This document shows positions 6,911-15,600 of a stretch of 19,023 nucleotides of DNA, one piece after another. The position numbers were made by a program, and so were the translations under genes. Location of the stretch: assembly GCA_002352605.1 (NCBI GenBank), contig DEIP01000036.1:52412-71434 (forward strand), read 5' to 3'. The notes under the pieces are model-generated. The model searched no databases and was not told the origin of the DNA. It saw only the letters and a list, made by a program, of their open reading frames with translations. How positions within the stretch are numbered: position 1 is the stretch's first letter; each line of letters opens with the position of its first letter. The stretch is from Desulfobacteraceae bacterium UBA2771. GTDB lineage: Bacteria > Desulfobacterota > Desulfobacteria > Desulfobacterales > Desulfosarcinaceae.

Positions 6911-8845
6911 TTATTCCATGGCCCGGGCCATCAGATCACCCACCATCTTCGAAAAACGGGTCGGGTTGGTCAGTTTTCCGCCTTCACTGACCGAGGCCAT
7001 GTCAAATAAAAGCAGGCTGTAATCTTTCAACTCGGGATTGTCCCGGTCGTTCTCAAAGAGACTTTTAATCTTTTCCACCACAGGGTGGTCCATATTCAAT
7101 TCTAGAACTCGCTTGGTATCAGGTGTTTCCTGCCCGGAGGCCTTGAGCAGTTTTTCCATGTAGGCGCTCCGGTCCCAGGTGTCCCCGGAGAGACAGGATA
7201 CCGAATCTTTGAGCCGCGAGGAGGGTTTGACTTCCTTGATCTCATTCTCCAGGTGTCCCTTAATGAAGCCGAACAGCGCGTTATAGGCCTCCTTTTTATC
7301 ATCATCCACCGTATCCAGATCCAGATCACCTTTTTCGGCGCTCTTCAGGGGCTTACCGTCATACTCGGTCAATGACTGCACCACCCATTCGTCAACCGGG
7401 TCGGTCATCAACAGCACTTCAAAACCATTCTCTTTCAGCTTTTCAAGGTGGGGGCTGTTGAGCAGGGCGGAGAGTTTATCGCCGGTAATGAAAAAAATCT
7501 CCTTCTGGTCGGCCTTCATATTTTTCACATAATCATCCAAAGACACCCACTTGTCTTCTGATTTGGTGGTCTTATAGCGCACCAGCGGGGCGATCTTATC
7601 CTTGCTGGCCGGATCGGTGTGAATCCCTTCCTTCAACACGGCACCAAATTCATCGTAGAAGGGATTGTATTTTTCCGCATCCATTTTTCCCAGCAGATCA
7701 AAGAGTTTTTTGACCAGATTCTTGCGGATGTTGAGCACCAAGCGATCCTGCTGCAGAATCTCGCGGCTGATGTTCAGGTTTAGGTCCGACGCATCCACCA
7801 CGCCTTTCACGAAACGGAAAAATTCGGGCATCAGCTCCTTACAATCGTCCATGATGAACACCCGTTTGGAGTACAGGTGGATACCGTGGCGGCGGTCCTG
7901 GGTGAACAGGTCGAAGGGGGCCTTGGAAGGAATGTAGAGCAAGGCGACGTACTCGGTGGTTCCTTCAAACTTGAGATGTAACCGCTCCATGGGCGGGTTC
8001 CAGTCGTGACTCAAATGCTTGTAAAATTCTTCGTATTCCTCATCTTTGACATCGCTGGAATTACGAGTCCAGATGGCCTTCATGGAGTTAAGGGTCTCTT
8101 CACGCATTACCTTTCGCGTGGTGGCGCCAATGGGTTTGTCGTCCTTATCCTTGATAATCTCTTCATCGGGCAGCGGCTCATCGCGTTCCGCCTCCATGGT
8201 GATGGGGTAGTTGACAAAATCGGAGTGTTGCTTGACGATGTTGCGGATCGTCCACTGGTCGGTGAAATCCTTGTCGTCCTTTTCCTTCTTTTTCAATTCC
8301 AGCGTAATGGTGGTACCCCGGGTGGTTTTCTCGATCGCTTCGACACTATAGGACCCGTCACCGGTGGAGACCCATTTGACGGCCTGGTTGGCATCCGCAC
8401 CGACGGCCCGGGTGACCAGCGTGATCTTGTCGGCAACCATAAAGCCGCTGTAAAAGCCCACGCCGAACTGTCCGATCAACTCCGGTATCAGCGTCTCCTG
8501 CCCCTTGGCATGCTCCAGGGCTTCCATAAAACCGGCGGTGCCGCTTTTGGCGATGGTACCGATGTTTTCCAGGACTTCGTCATGGGTCATGCCGATGCCG
8601 TTGTCTGAAATCTCAATGGTCTGCTTGATGGCATCGGGCTTCAATTGAATCTTAAATTCGGTGTCGTTACCCAGGATACCCGGCTCGGTCTCCGCCTTGT
8701 ATCGGACTTTATCGATGGCATCCGATGAATTTGAAATCAATTCCCTCAAAAAGATATCCTTGTTTGAATAGAGGGAATTGATGATCAGGTTAAGCATCTG
8801 CTGCACTTCAGTTTTAAACTGATAGGTTTCCTGCTTTGCTTCCAT
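6911..8845 (-). CDS. htpG: Molecular chaperone HtpG (Hsp90)
   Basis: The 644-residue protein is a complete bacterial Hsp90, an ATP-driven cytosolic homodimer that remodels client proteins and helps under stress. The N-terminal GHKL ATPase shows ELISNSSDAIDK (35-46) with catalytic Glu35, DNGIGM (81-86), and the lid-end motif GQFGVGFYS (125-133). The middle domain carries GVVDASDLNLNISREILQ, and a C-terminal dimerisation domain follows. An open frame extends upstream to 8920, but ATG 8845 begins the conserved MEAKQETYQFKTEV and has TAGGAGAG just upstream. The longer form would also start at the promoter's -10 element, so 8845 is right. Length is close to the E. coli protein (624). It is a single-gene unit. 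No CIRCE (HrcA) operator is visible upstream, so stress control, if any, uses another route. Confidence 0.98.
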   Translation of the reverse strand: MEAKQETYQFKTEVQQMLNLIINSLYSNKDIFLRELISNSSDAIDKVRYKAETEPGILGNDTEFKIQLKPDAIKQTIEISDNGIGMTHDEVLENIGTIAKSGTAGFMEALEHAKGQETLIPELIGQFGVGFYSGFMVADKITLVTRAVGADANQAVKWVSTGDGSYSVEAIEKTTRGTTITLELKKKEKDDKDFTDQWTIRNIVKQHSDFVNYPITMEAERDEPLPDEEIIKDKDDKPIGATTRKVMREETLNSMKAIWTRNSSDVKDEEYEEFYKHLSHDWNPPMERLHLKFEGTTEYVALLYIPSKAPFDLFTQDRRHGIHLYSKRVFIMDDCKELMPEFFRFVKGVVDASDLNLNISREILQQDRLVLNIRKNLVKKLFDLLGKMDAEKYNPFYDEFGAVLKEGIHTDPASKDKIAPLVRYKTTKSEDKWVSLDDYVKNMKADQKEIFFITGDKLSALLNSPHLEKLKENGFEVLLMTDPVDEWVVQSLTEYDGKPLKSAEKGDLDLDTVDDDKKEAYNALFGFIKGHLENEIKEVKPSSRLKDSVSCLSGDTWDRSAYMEKLLKASGQETPDTKRVLELNMDHPVVEKIKSLFENDRDNPELKDYSLLLFDMASVSEGGKLTNPTRFSKMVGDLMARAME

Positions 8846-8919
8846 GGGCTCTCCTAAATGTTCCTTCGATAAATTTTTATCAATGGTTATAATTAGTTCG
8901 ACAGCAACAACGATGAACA

Positions 8920-8947
8920 ATTATGGGTGCGATTTGTCGTTTGTCAA
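8920..8947 (-). promoter_or_regulatory. Sigma-70-type promoter of htpG
   Basis: The minus strand reads TTGACA (complement of 8942-8947), 16 bases, then CATAAT (complement of 8920-8925). The -35 is perfect and the -10 matches 5 of 6. Transcription should start near 8913, leaving a leader of about 70 nt before ATG 8845. Confidence 0.75.
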
Positions 8948-9482
8948 GGCAGAGACCCCGGTTCAGATGACAAAATAGGTACCTTACCTGCCCCATGCCA
9001 CAGCAACCAATCGATCGAAGATGTAGATCGGCCGCCCTAAAAATGATCCGTATGATAATTTTAAGCACCTATCTCGTGTCTGAATGGGCATTATCGACAA
9101 CATTAAAACAACGCTTTTGGTGGCAAATTGTTCCTATTGTGGTATAGCCTTCCCAGATTGAACGTAGCGCCAGGCGAGGCGGTTCAAAATTGGAAACCTT
9201 ATTAATACATTTATTTCAATAAATTACTACCCAACTCGATTCTCTCCGACCGGAGGTTCATATTTTTAAACTTTTAAAGTTTAAGCGATATCAATTGTCA
9301 TATCAAGAAGATACACTTTTTTCCAATTCCGGCAGGTTTATAATCTTGAACATTTTTCATCGATTTTTTTCCCTTTCCGTCCCGAGGAAGCTAACGGTGT
9401 GATGCGGGAAATTAGTATATGGACTTAAAATCATTGCGATTTTAAATTTTTTTGGCTGTTTCATAACCATAAAGATTGATTT
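8948..9482. other. Long AT-rich intergenic region with palindromes
   Basis: I find no credible protein gene here. Three symmetric elements stand out. TTAAACTTTTAAAGTTTAA (9266-9284) is an 8-bp inverted repeat around TTA. TTAAAATC (9425-9432) pairs with GATTTTAA (9438-9445) and is followed by a T7 run (9447-9453). TTGAAC (9158-9163) and GTTCAA (9182-9187) enclose a GC-rich core. The second lies about 40-60 bp before a sigma-54-like promoter and could be an activator site. Confidence 0.45.
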
Positions 9483-9498
9483 TGGCAAGATGCTTGCT
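9483..9498 (+). promoter_or_regulatory. Sigma-54-type promoter in the htpG-ppdK gap
   Basis: TGGCAAGATGCTTGCT differs from the TGGCACG-N4-TTGCW consensus at one base only (C to A in the -24 half), with the GG and GC dinucleotides exactly 10 bases apart. Initiation is expected near 9509. No good coding start follows for 350 bp; instead a terminator lies about 35-75 bp downstream, which points to a short untranslated transcript. Confidence 0.6.
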
Positions 9499-9508
9499 TT
9501 CAGTAATA

Positions 9509-9585
9509 GTCAACCTAATAATTTTTCATCTGTTCTCCTCCTTAACGGTTGATCGGTGTCATTCCGATCGACCGTTTCCTTTTTT
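9509..9585 (+). ncRNA. Candidate sigma-54-dependent small RNA with anti-Shine-Dalgarno stretch
   Basis: The predicted RNA of about 77 nt is bounded by the sigma-54-like promoter (9483-9498) and the T-run of a strong terminator (9580-9585). Its 5' half is AU-rich and apparently unstructured. Bases 9535-9543, CTCCTCCTT, directly precede the terminator stem and would be single-stranded; they are complementary to a Shine-Dalgarno core AAGGAGGAG. An exposed C/U-rich seed next to a terminator hairpin is a common design of RNAs that block ribosome binding. The boundaries are inferred, and no known RNA family is recognised. An alternative is a short leader attenuating ppdK, which starts 282 bp further on. 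Confidence 0.42.
9544..9585 (+). terminator. Strong intrinsic terminator with no gene upstream
   Basis: AACGGTTGATCGG (9544-9556) pairs with CCGATCGACCGTT (9564-9576): 13 pairs with a single T-G wobble and a 7-nt loop. TCC and then six T residues (9580-9585) follow. The nearest coding gene on this strand is dodecin, nearly 3 kb before it, so it must end a local transcript. Confidence 0.8.
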
Positions 9586-9867
9586 GCCCACGAAATAAAT
9601 TTGCAAATTCCTATCCAACCGAATAAAATCATCTCATTTCATGAAGTGATTCGGGATCCCCCCCGAACCAACTCTGTCTCGGAGCGGTAAGCTTCCTTTT
9701 CCAATAGGATGGATCGCTTTCTTAATCGTTGCCGTCATCGTGTAGATCGTCGCCACAATGATGAATTGCTTAAATATCGGTTGGTTTTACTGTTTTGCGT
9801 ATTTTTGTCAATCGTTAAAAGGTTTAGCGGTTTGGAAAAACGTAGCGTGTAAAAAACGGAGGTGGGC
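9586..9867 (+). other. Leader/promoter region of ppdK
   Basis: This 282-bp stretch must hold the ppdK promoter unless transcription reads through the terminator before it. I cannot pick a convincing -35/-10 pair. It contains a perfect 12-bp palindrome, AATTTGCAAATT (9598-9609), and a 6-bp stem, TTCGGG (9650-9655) with CCCGAA (9662-9667); either could be a regulator site. Confidence 0.35.
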
Positions 9868-12594
9868 ATGCAAACAAAAAAATGGGTGTTTGGCTTTGAC
9901 GAACAGGATGCCGTTAAAGGCCTTGTGGGAGAAGATTGGGATGCCATTCGAGGGCTGCTGGGCGGTAAAGGGGCCAACCTGGCCGAGATGGTGCGCATCG
10001 GGTTGCCAGTTCCCCACGGATTCACCGTTTCCACCGAAGCCTGCAATGCCTACCTCACCTCCGGAGGCACCTTCCCTAAGGGCATGTGGGACCAGGTATC
10101 GTCAGCACTTCAGACAGTTGAAGCCCAAACGGGAAAGCGCTTCGGCGATGAAGACAACCCGTTGCTATTCTCCTGCCGATCCGGTGCCAAGTTTTCCATG
10201 CCCGGAATGATGGATACGGTACTCAATATCGGCCTCAACCGCCGGACGGTGACGGCCATGATCCGTCTTACCGATGATCCCCGCTTTGTTTACGATGCCT
10301 ACCGGCGGCTGATCCAGATGTTTGGCAGCGTCGTCATGGGCATCGACGACGAACCCTTTGAGGCGATCATCACGGCTGCCCGCCAGGCTGCCGGGGTAGC
10401 CCATGACACCGAACTGTCGGCAGACAACTGGAAACAGGTGGTGGAGCAATTCAAGGCCCTCTACCACCGTTACACCACCCATGACTTTCCCGAAGATCCG
10501 ATCGAACAGCTCAAAATGGCCACCGAAGCGGTGTTCAAGAGCTGGAATGGCAAACGGGCGGTGGATTATCGCAAAGCCGCCGGCATCGCCCACAACCTGG
10601 GTACGGCTGTGAGCATCGTCGTCATGGTTTTCGGCAATATGGGTGACGACTGCGCTACCGGTGTGGCCATGACCCGCAACAGCTCCACCGGAGCGCGCTA
10701 CCTGGAAGGAGACTACCTGACCAATGCCCAGGGCGAAGATGTGGTGGCCGGCATCCGCATGACCCGAGACATCACCCACCTGAAAGAGGAGATGCCGGCG
10801 GCCTATGCCGAATTCGAACGCATTGCTCAGCTGCTGGAAAATCACTACCAGGATATGCAGGACATGGAGTTTACCATCGAGAGGGGCAAGCTGTGGATGC
10901 TCCAGACCCGAGACGGCAAACGAACGGCCCAGGCGGCAGTGCGCATTGCCGTGGACATGGTGGCGGAGGGGCTCATCGATCGCCGAACGGCGGTGCTGCG
11001 GATCACACCGGATCAGGTGGATTTCTTCCTCCACCCCCAGTTCGAGCCCAAGGCCACCGCCGGGGGCACACTGCTGGCCCGGGGCCTCAACGTCTCTCCC
11101 GGTGCGGCCGTGGGGCAGGTGGCCTTCGATGCGGATATGGCCGAGGCCTGGGCCAAGAACGACGGGAAACAGGTGATCATGGTTCGGCCGGAGACCAAGC
11201 CCGACGACGTCCACGGCATGCTGGCCGCCCAGGGGATTCTCACCAGTCGGGGCGGACGCACCAGCCATGCGGCACTGGTGGCCCGGCAGTTCGGCAAGCC
11301 GGCGGTGGTAGGGGCCTCAGCCATCACCATCGACCTTGCCAACCGTCTGATGACCGTTGGCAACCAAACCATCCATGAAGGTGAATGGATCTCCATCGAT
11401 GGAACGGTCGGGGTGGTCTATGAGGGCCCATTGGAGACCATGGTGCCGGACATCAAAGACCCCTGGCTGATCAAGTTGCTGGCCTGGGCCGATGGATTCA
11501 GGACCCTGGGGGTGTGGGCCAATGCGGACTATCCCCGGGATGCCCAACGGGCGTTGGAATATGGGGCAGAGGGCATCGGATTGTGCCGATCCGAGCACAT
11601 GTTTTTCGAAACCGACCGTCTGCCCCACTTCCAGCGGATGATCATGGCCGACTACCCCGTGGATCGGCGCGAGGCACTGGCCGCCCTGCTGCCGTTCCAG
11701 CGACAGGATTTCGCCGGACTTTTTCGAGTCATGGACGGACGTCCGGTGATCATCCGCCTCATCGATCCCCCGCTGCATGAATTTTTACCGGACCTGGTAG
11801 AGCTGGTCGCCGAATTGGCCGACCTGAAGATCCGGCTCAAACATGCCGCGGATATGGCCGCCATCGATGCGCTGCTGGCTGAAATCCGCCGGAAGGAACG
11901 GCTGCGCAAGCGGGCCCAGAGCCTGCGGGAAGTCAACCCCATGCTGGGCCTGCGGGGGGTACGCCTGGGCATTTACATTCCCGAGCTGACCACCATGCAG
12001 GTGCGAGCCATCTTCGAGGCGGCCTGTATGGTGGCAAAAGAGGGCATCGATGTGCATCCGGAGGTGATGATCCCCCTCACCAGCCACGTCAACGAGCTGA
12101 TCCGCCAGCGTGCGGAGCTGGAGGCCGAGGCCAGGGCAGTCATGACCGAAGAGGGTTTGGAAATTCCCTACAAGTTCGGCACCATGATCGAACTGCCCCG
12201 CGCCGCCCTCACCGCCGACAAGATTGCCGAGCATGCCGAATTCTTTTCTTTCGGTACCAACGACCTGACCCAGACCACCTTCGGCATCTCCAGGGACGAC
12301 GCCGAGACAGGGTTTCTCATCGAATACATGGAATCGGGCATCCTGCCGGCCAATCCCTTTGCCACCCTGGATCGGGAGGGCGTGGGCCAGCTCATCGACA
12401 TGGCCGTAAAAAAGGGACGCGCCACCAAACCGGATCTGGTATGCGGTATCTGCGGCGAGCATGGCGGCGATCCCATATCCATTGCCCTGTGCCACGAACT
12501 GGGGCTCTCCTACGTCTCCTGTTCGCCATTCCGGGTGCCCATCGCCCGGTTGGCGGCGGCCCATGCCGCGCTTCAAAACCAAACTACCGAATGA
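9868..12594 (+). CDS. ppdK: Pyruvate, phosphate dikinase
   Basis: This enzyme interconverts pyruvate, ATP and Pi with PEP, AMP and PPi; in anaerobes it feeds gluconeogenesis or runs toward pyruvate. At 908 residues it is slightly longer than the usual 870-880. The N-terminal ATP-grasp part begins with GGKGANLAEM and contains SCRSGAKFSMPGMMDTVLNIG. The central swivelling domain has GGRTSHAALVARQFGKPAVVG with phosphocarrier His467. The C-terminal PEP/pyruvate TIM barrel has FSFGTNDLTQTTFG and the active-site CGICGEHGGDP, with catalytic Cys862. All three catalytic regions are intact. A GTG at 9862 also opens the frame, but ATG 9868 has GGAGGT (9858-9863) four bases before it and is preferred. 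PEP synthase is excluded by the CGEHGGDP and SGAKFSMPGMMDT motifs. The large membrane-protein gene starts 40 bp later and may share its mRNA. Confidence 0.97.
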   Translation: MQTKKWVFGFDEQDAVKGLVGEDWDAIRGLLGGKGANLAEMVRIGLPVPHGFTVSTEACNAYLTSGGTFPKGMWDQVSSALQTVEAQTGKRFGDEDNPLLFSCRSGAKFSMPGMMDTVLNIGLNRRTVTAMIRLTDDPRFVYDAYRRLIQMFGSVVMGIDDEPFEAIITAARQAAGVAHDTELSADNWKQVVEQFKALYHRYTTHDFPEDPIEQLKMATEAVFKSWNGKRAVDYRKAAGIAHNLGTAVSIVVMVFGNMGDDCATGVAMTRNSSTGARYLEGDYLTNAQGEDVVAGIRMTRDITHLKEEMPAAYAEFERIAQLLENHYQDMQDMEFTIERGKLWMLQTRDGKRTAQAAVRIAVDMVAEGLIDRRTAVLRITPDQVDFFLHPQFEPKATAGGTLLARGLNVSPGAAVGQVAFDADMAEAWAKNDGKQVIMVRPETKPDDVHGMLAAQGILTSRGGRTSHAALVARQFGKPAVVGASAITIDLANRLMTVGNQTIHEGEWISIDGTVGVVYEGPLETMVPDIKDPWLIKLLAWADGFRTLGVWANADYPRDAQRALEYGAEGIGLCRSEHMFFETDRLPHFQRMIMADYPVDRREALAALLPFQRQDFAGLFRVMDGRPVIIRLIDPPLHEFLPDLVELVAELADLKIRLKHAADMAAIDALLAEIRRKERLRKRAQSLREVNPMLGLRGVRLGIYIPELTTMQVRAIFEAACMVAKEGIDVHPEVMIPLTSHVNELIRQRAELEAEARAVMTEEGLEIPYKFGTMIELPRAALTADKIAEHAEFFSFGTNDLTQTTFGISRDDAETGFLIEYMESGILPANPFATLDREGVGQLIDMAVKKGRATKPDLVCGICGEHGGDPISIALCHELGLSYVSCSPFRVPIARLAAAHAALQNQTTE

Positions 12595-12634
12595 GATGGT
12601 TAAAATCATTTTAATACGTTTACTCGGAGATGTG

Positions 12635-15600
12635 ATGATTCGCGCAAGATCGTTCCTTGTTGTTCTGCTCGTGGTTTGCTGGGCTGATTTGTTAATGGCG
12701 GCCGCGGCACCGGTTCCGGTACCGGACATTCCCGCTACGCTGGAACCCTGGAAAGATTGGGTCCTTCACGACCTGTCGGATCAGAAATGCCCGGCCCATT
12801 TTGACAACGGAACGATTCGCCGCTGCTGGTGGCCGACGTGGCTGGCCATGGATGTAGGCGCCCAGGGCGCTCTGTTCAAACAGCAAGTGACGGTGTTCGC
12901 CCCCACCTGGGTGACCCTGCCCGGTGACACGGCCCATTGGCCCGTGTCGGTAACTATCGGCGAAGATGGCCTGCCGGTGACGGGCCGCGCCGGTCGGCCC
13001 AGTATCCGACTGGAACCCGGTGACCACCTTATCAACGGTGCCTTCATCTGGGAAAGGCTGCCTGAAATGCTTCAGGTACCGGCTTCCACGGGGATCCTGT
13101 CTCTGATGGTCGACGGCCGTGAAATCGTCGAACCGGATTTGGATACCCAGGGGCGGCTTCGTTTCCACGGTAACGGCGGCACCGCCCGTCGTGAAGACAC
13201 CATGACGGCCACCCTTTTCCGACTCATCGAAGATGATATTCCCATGCGAGTAATCACCCGGATCATGCTCCAGGTCTCCGGCAGGACGCGCGAAATCCGA
13301 CTGGCCGCCCTGCTGCCCGAAGGCGGCAAGGTAATCAAAATCACCAGTCCCCTGCCCGCCCGCCTGTCCGACAATGGCGACCTGCTGGTCCAGGCCCGAC
13401 CCGGCCGCTGGGACATCCAGATGACGGCGCGACTGGACGGTCCGGCCAAGACCCTTTCCGCGGGAAAAGGCCGCTATGGCGATGAGATATGGTCCTTCAA
13501 AGCCGTTAATCACCTGCGCATGGTCAAGGTTCTGGGGGCGCCGACCATTGAGCCGGCGCGGACCCGCATGCCCGACGAATGGAAAGGTTTTCCCGCCTAC
13601 ATGCTCAAGCCCGGCGGCGCCCTCACTTTTGAAGAAATCCGAAGGGGGGACCCGGATCCGGCGCCGGACCAACTGGACCTTGCACGCACCTGGTGGTTGG
13701 ATTTTGATGGGTCGGGGTTTACTATCCATGACCGCATCAGCGGCACACTGAGCCGAACCTGGCACCTGTCCATGGGTGACCCCATGCGCCTGGGACGTGT
13801 GGCTGTGGATGGCCGGGATCAGCTGATCACCCTTCAGGGAGATCGGCCCTCCCCGGGCGTTCAGCTGCGCCACGGGAAAATTTCCCTGGAAGCGGACAGC
13901 CGCCTGGCACGCACATCGTCGACCCTGCCGGCCGTGGGCTGGGACCACGATTTTCGGAATGTGACCGGTACGCTGCACCTGCCGCCGGGATGGACGCTGT
14001 TTTCCACCACCGGCGCAGATATACCCCACGGGGCCTGGCTTCAACGCTGGAACCTGCTGGACTTTTTCCTGGCGCTGGTCATCGCCATCAGCGCGTATAA
14101 GGTCCGCAACCGGACAACCGGCCTGCTGGCCCTGCTGACACTGGTGTTAACCTTCCACGAACCGGGTTCGCCGCGCCACGTATGGCTTCACCTGCTGGCG
14201 GTGGCCGCGCTGTTGAAGTACCTGCCCAACGGCTGGTTCCGGAAGCTGGTCAAGCTGTGGGGGGCGGGAGCGGTGGTGACCCTCATCGTCATTGCGTTGC
14301 CCTTCATGGTCCAGCAAGTCCGAACGGCCATCTATCCGCAACTGGTGCCGACCGGGAATGGGGACTACCAGTGGCCGGCGGTTCCCGGGGCCGGGATGCG
14401 CGTGGAGACGCAGATGACCGATACGCGCGAACCCGCTTCGGCCTTCAAACGGGCCGGCAAAACAGCGCACAAAAGCCAACTGTCTGAAAAGAGACAAACA
14501 TCCCACCGGCCCCGCTTTCTATCGGATCCGGACGCCCTGATCCAGACCGGTCCCGGACTGCCGGCGTGGCAGTGGCAATCCGTGCAGCTGCACTGGAACG
14601 GGCCGGTGGACCGTACCCAACAAATTCGCCTGTGGCTGATTTCACCAACCATGAATCTGGTCCTTGGACTGGTTCGCGTCGTGCTGCTGTTTCTGTTGAT
14701 CGTGGTCTTCCTGGACCTGCGCAATTGGCGCCGACAGCTTCCGATATCGGTAACGGCCAGTGCCTCAGCGCTGATTCTGGCGCTGGTTCTCCTGGTGCCG
14801 GTCCAGTCGCTTCGGGCCGAAACCAGTAACCATGCCTTTCCCCCCCAGCCCCTTCTGGAAGAACTTCAGCGACGGCTGCTCGAACCACCGCCCTGCCTGC
14901 CCCATTGCGCCGATGTGAGCCGGTTGGAGCTGGCCGCCACCCCCGACCAGCTGCGCCTGATCATGCAGGTGCATGCTCAGGTGGACACGGCCATACCCTT
15001 GCCGGTCACCCTGGAAACCTGGCGTCCGAACCGACTGACCCTGAACAATGAACCGGTGAAAAGCCTCGCCCGGGACGACCGGGGAAACTTGTGGATGGTT
15101 TTGCCCCAAGGGGTTCATCAGATCAAGATGACCGGAACGACCGGCCGTGTCGATGAGATTCGCATCGCCTTTCCCATCGTGCCCCATGTGGGTACCTACG
15201 CAGGCGTTGGATGGCAGGCCCGTGGCTTTGGTCCCGACGGCAGGATGGACGCCACCATTGCCCTGACCCGCCTGCAGAAAGACAGCGCATCGCACAACGC
15301 AATGCCCAAATCCGATATTCCCACCTTTTTCCATGTGGCGCGCACCCTGCACCTGGGAATCCAGTGGGAAGTCACCACCCGCATCCGGCGGATCACCCCA
15401 CCGGGAGATCCGGTGCGGCTGTCCATCGCGCTGTTGGAAAATGCCTCGTTGACCACCGCCGGCATTCAGGTAAAAGCGGGTGTTGCTCAGATTACAATGG
15501 GTCCGCAGGAGACGGATGCACAGTTTTCCACGACCATTCCCATTACTCCGACGATCCGCCTGGCGGCGCCAAGGGATGTGCCCTGGACAGAAACCTGGAC

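Noticed and set aside
8006..8608. Plus-strand frame of 200 codons opposite htpG
   Set aside because: It lies wholly within the conserved ATPase and middle domains of HtpG and has no independent support.
8846..8920. N-terminal extension of HtpG by 25 residues
   Set aside because: The conserved protein and a good ribosome site begin at 8845, and the extension would start inside the promoter's -10 element.
8880..9068. Minus-strand frame of 62 codons upstream of htpG
   Set aside because: It runs across the htpG promoter, has no ribosome site and no recognisable composition or domain.
9490..9552. Twenty-codon open frame (ATG 9490 to TGA 9552) in the candidate small RNA region
   Set aside because: Its ATG lies inside the sigma-54-like promoter, upstream of the expected transcript start, and it has no ribosome site.
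10165..11268. Long open frame on the minus strand opposite ppdK (367 codons)
   Set aside because: It mirrors a conserved, motif-complete PPDK. Its His/Gly-rich translation is typical of the antisense of GC-rich coding DNA and has no recognisable domain or ribosome site.
12461..12634. Upstream extension of the large membrane protein into ppdK
   Set aside because: It is just an open overlapping frame. ATG 12635 has a ribosome site and starts a proper signal peptide.
12692..14044. Minus-strand frame of 450 codons opposite the large membrane protein
   Set aside because: The plus-strand frame has a signal peptide, ribosome site and membrane helices. The antisense product is low-complexity Gly/Arg/Gln with no domain.
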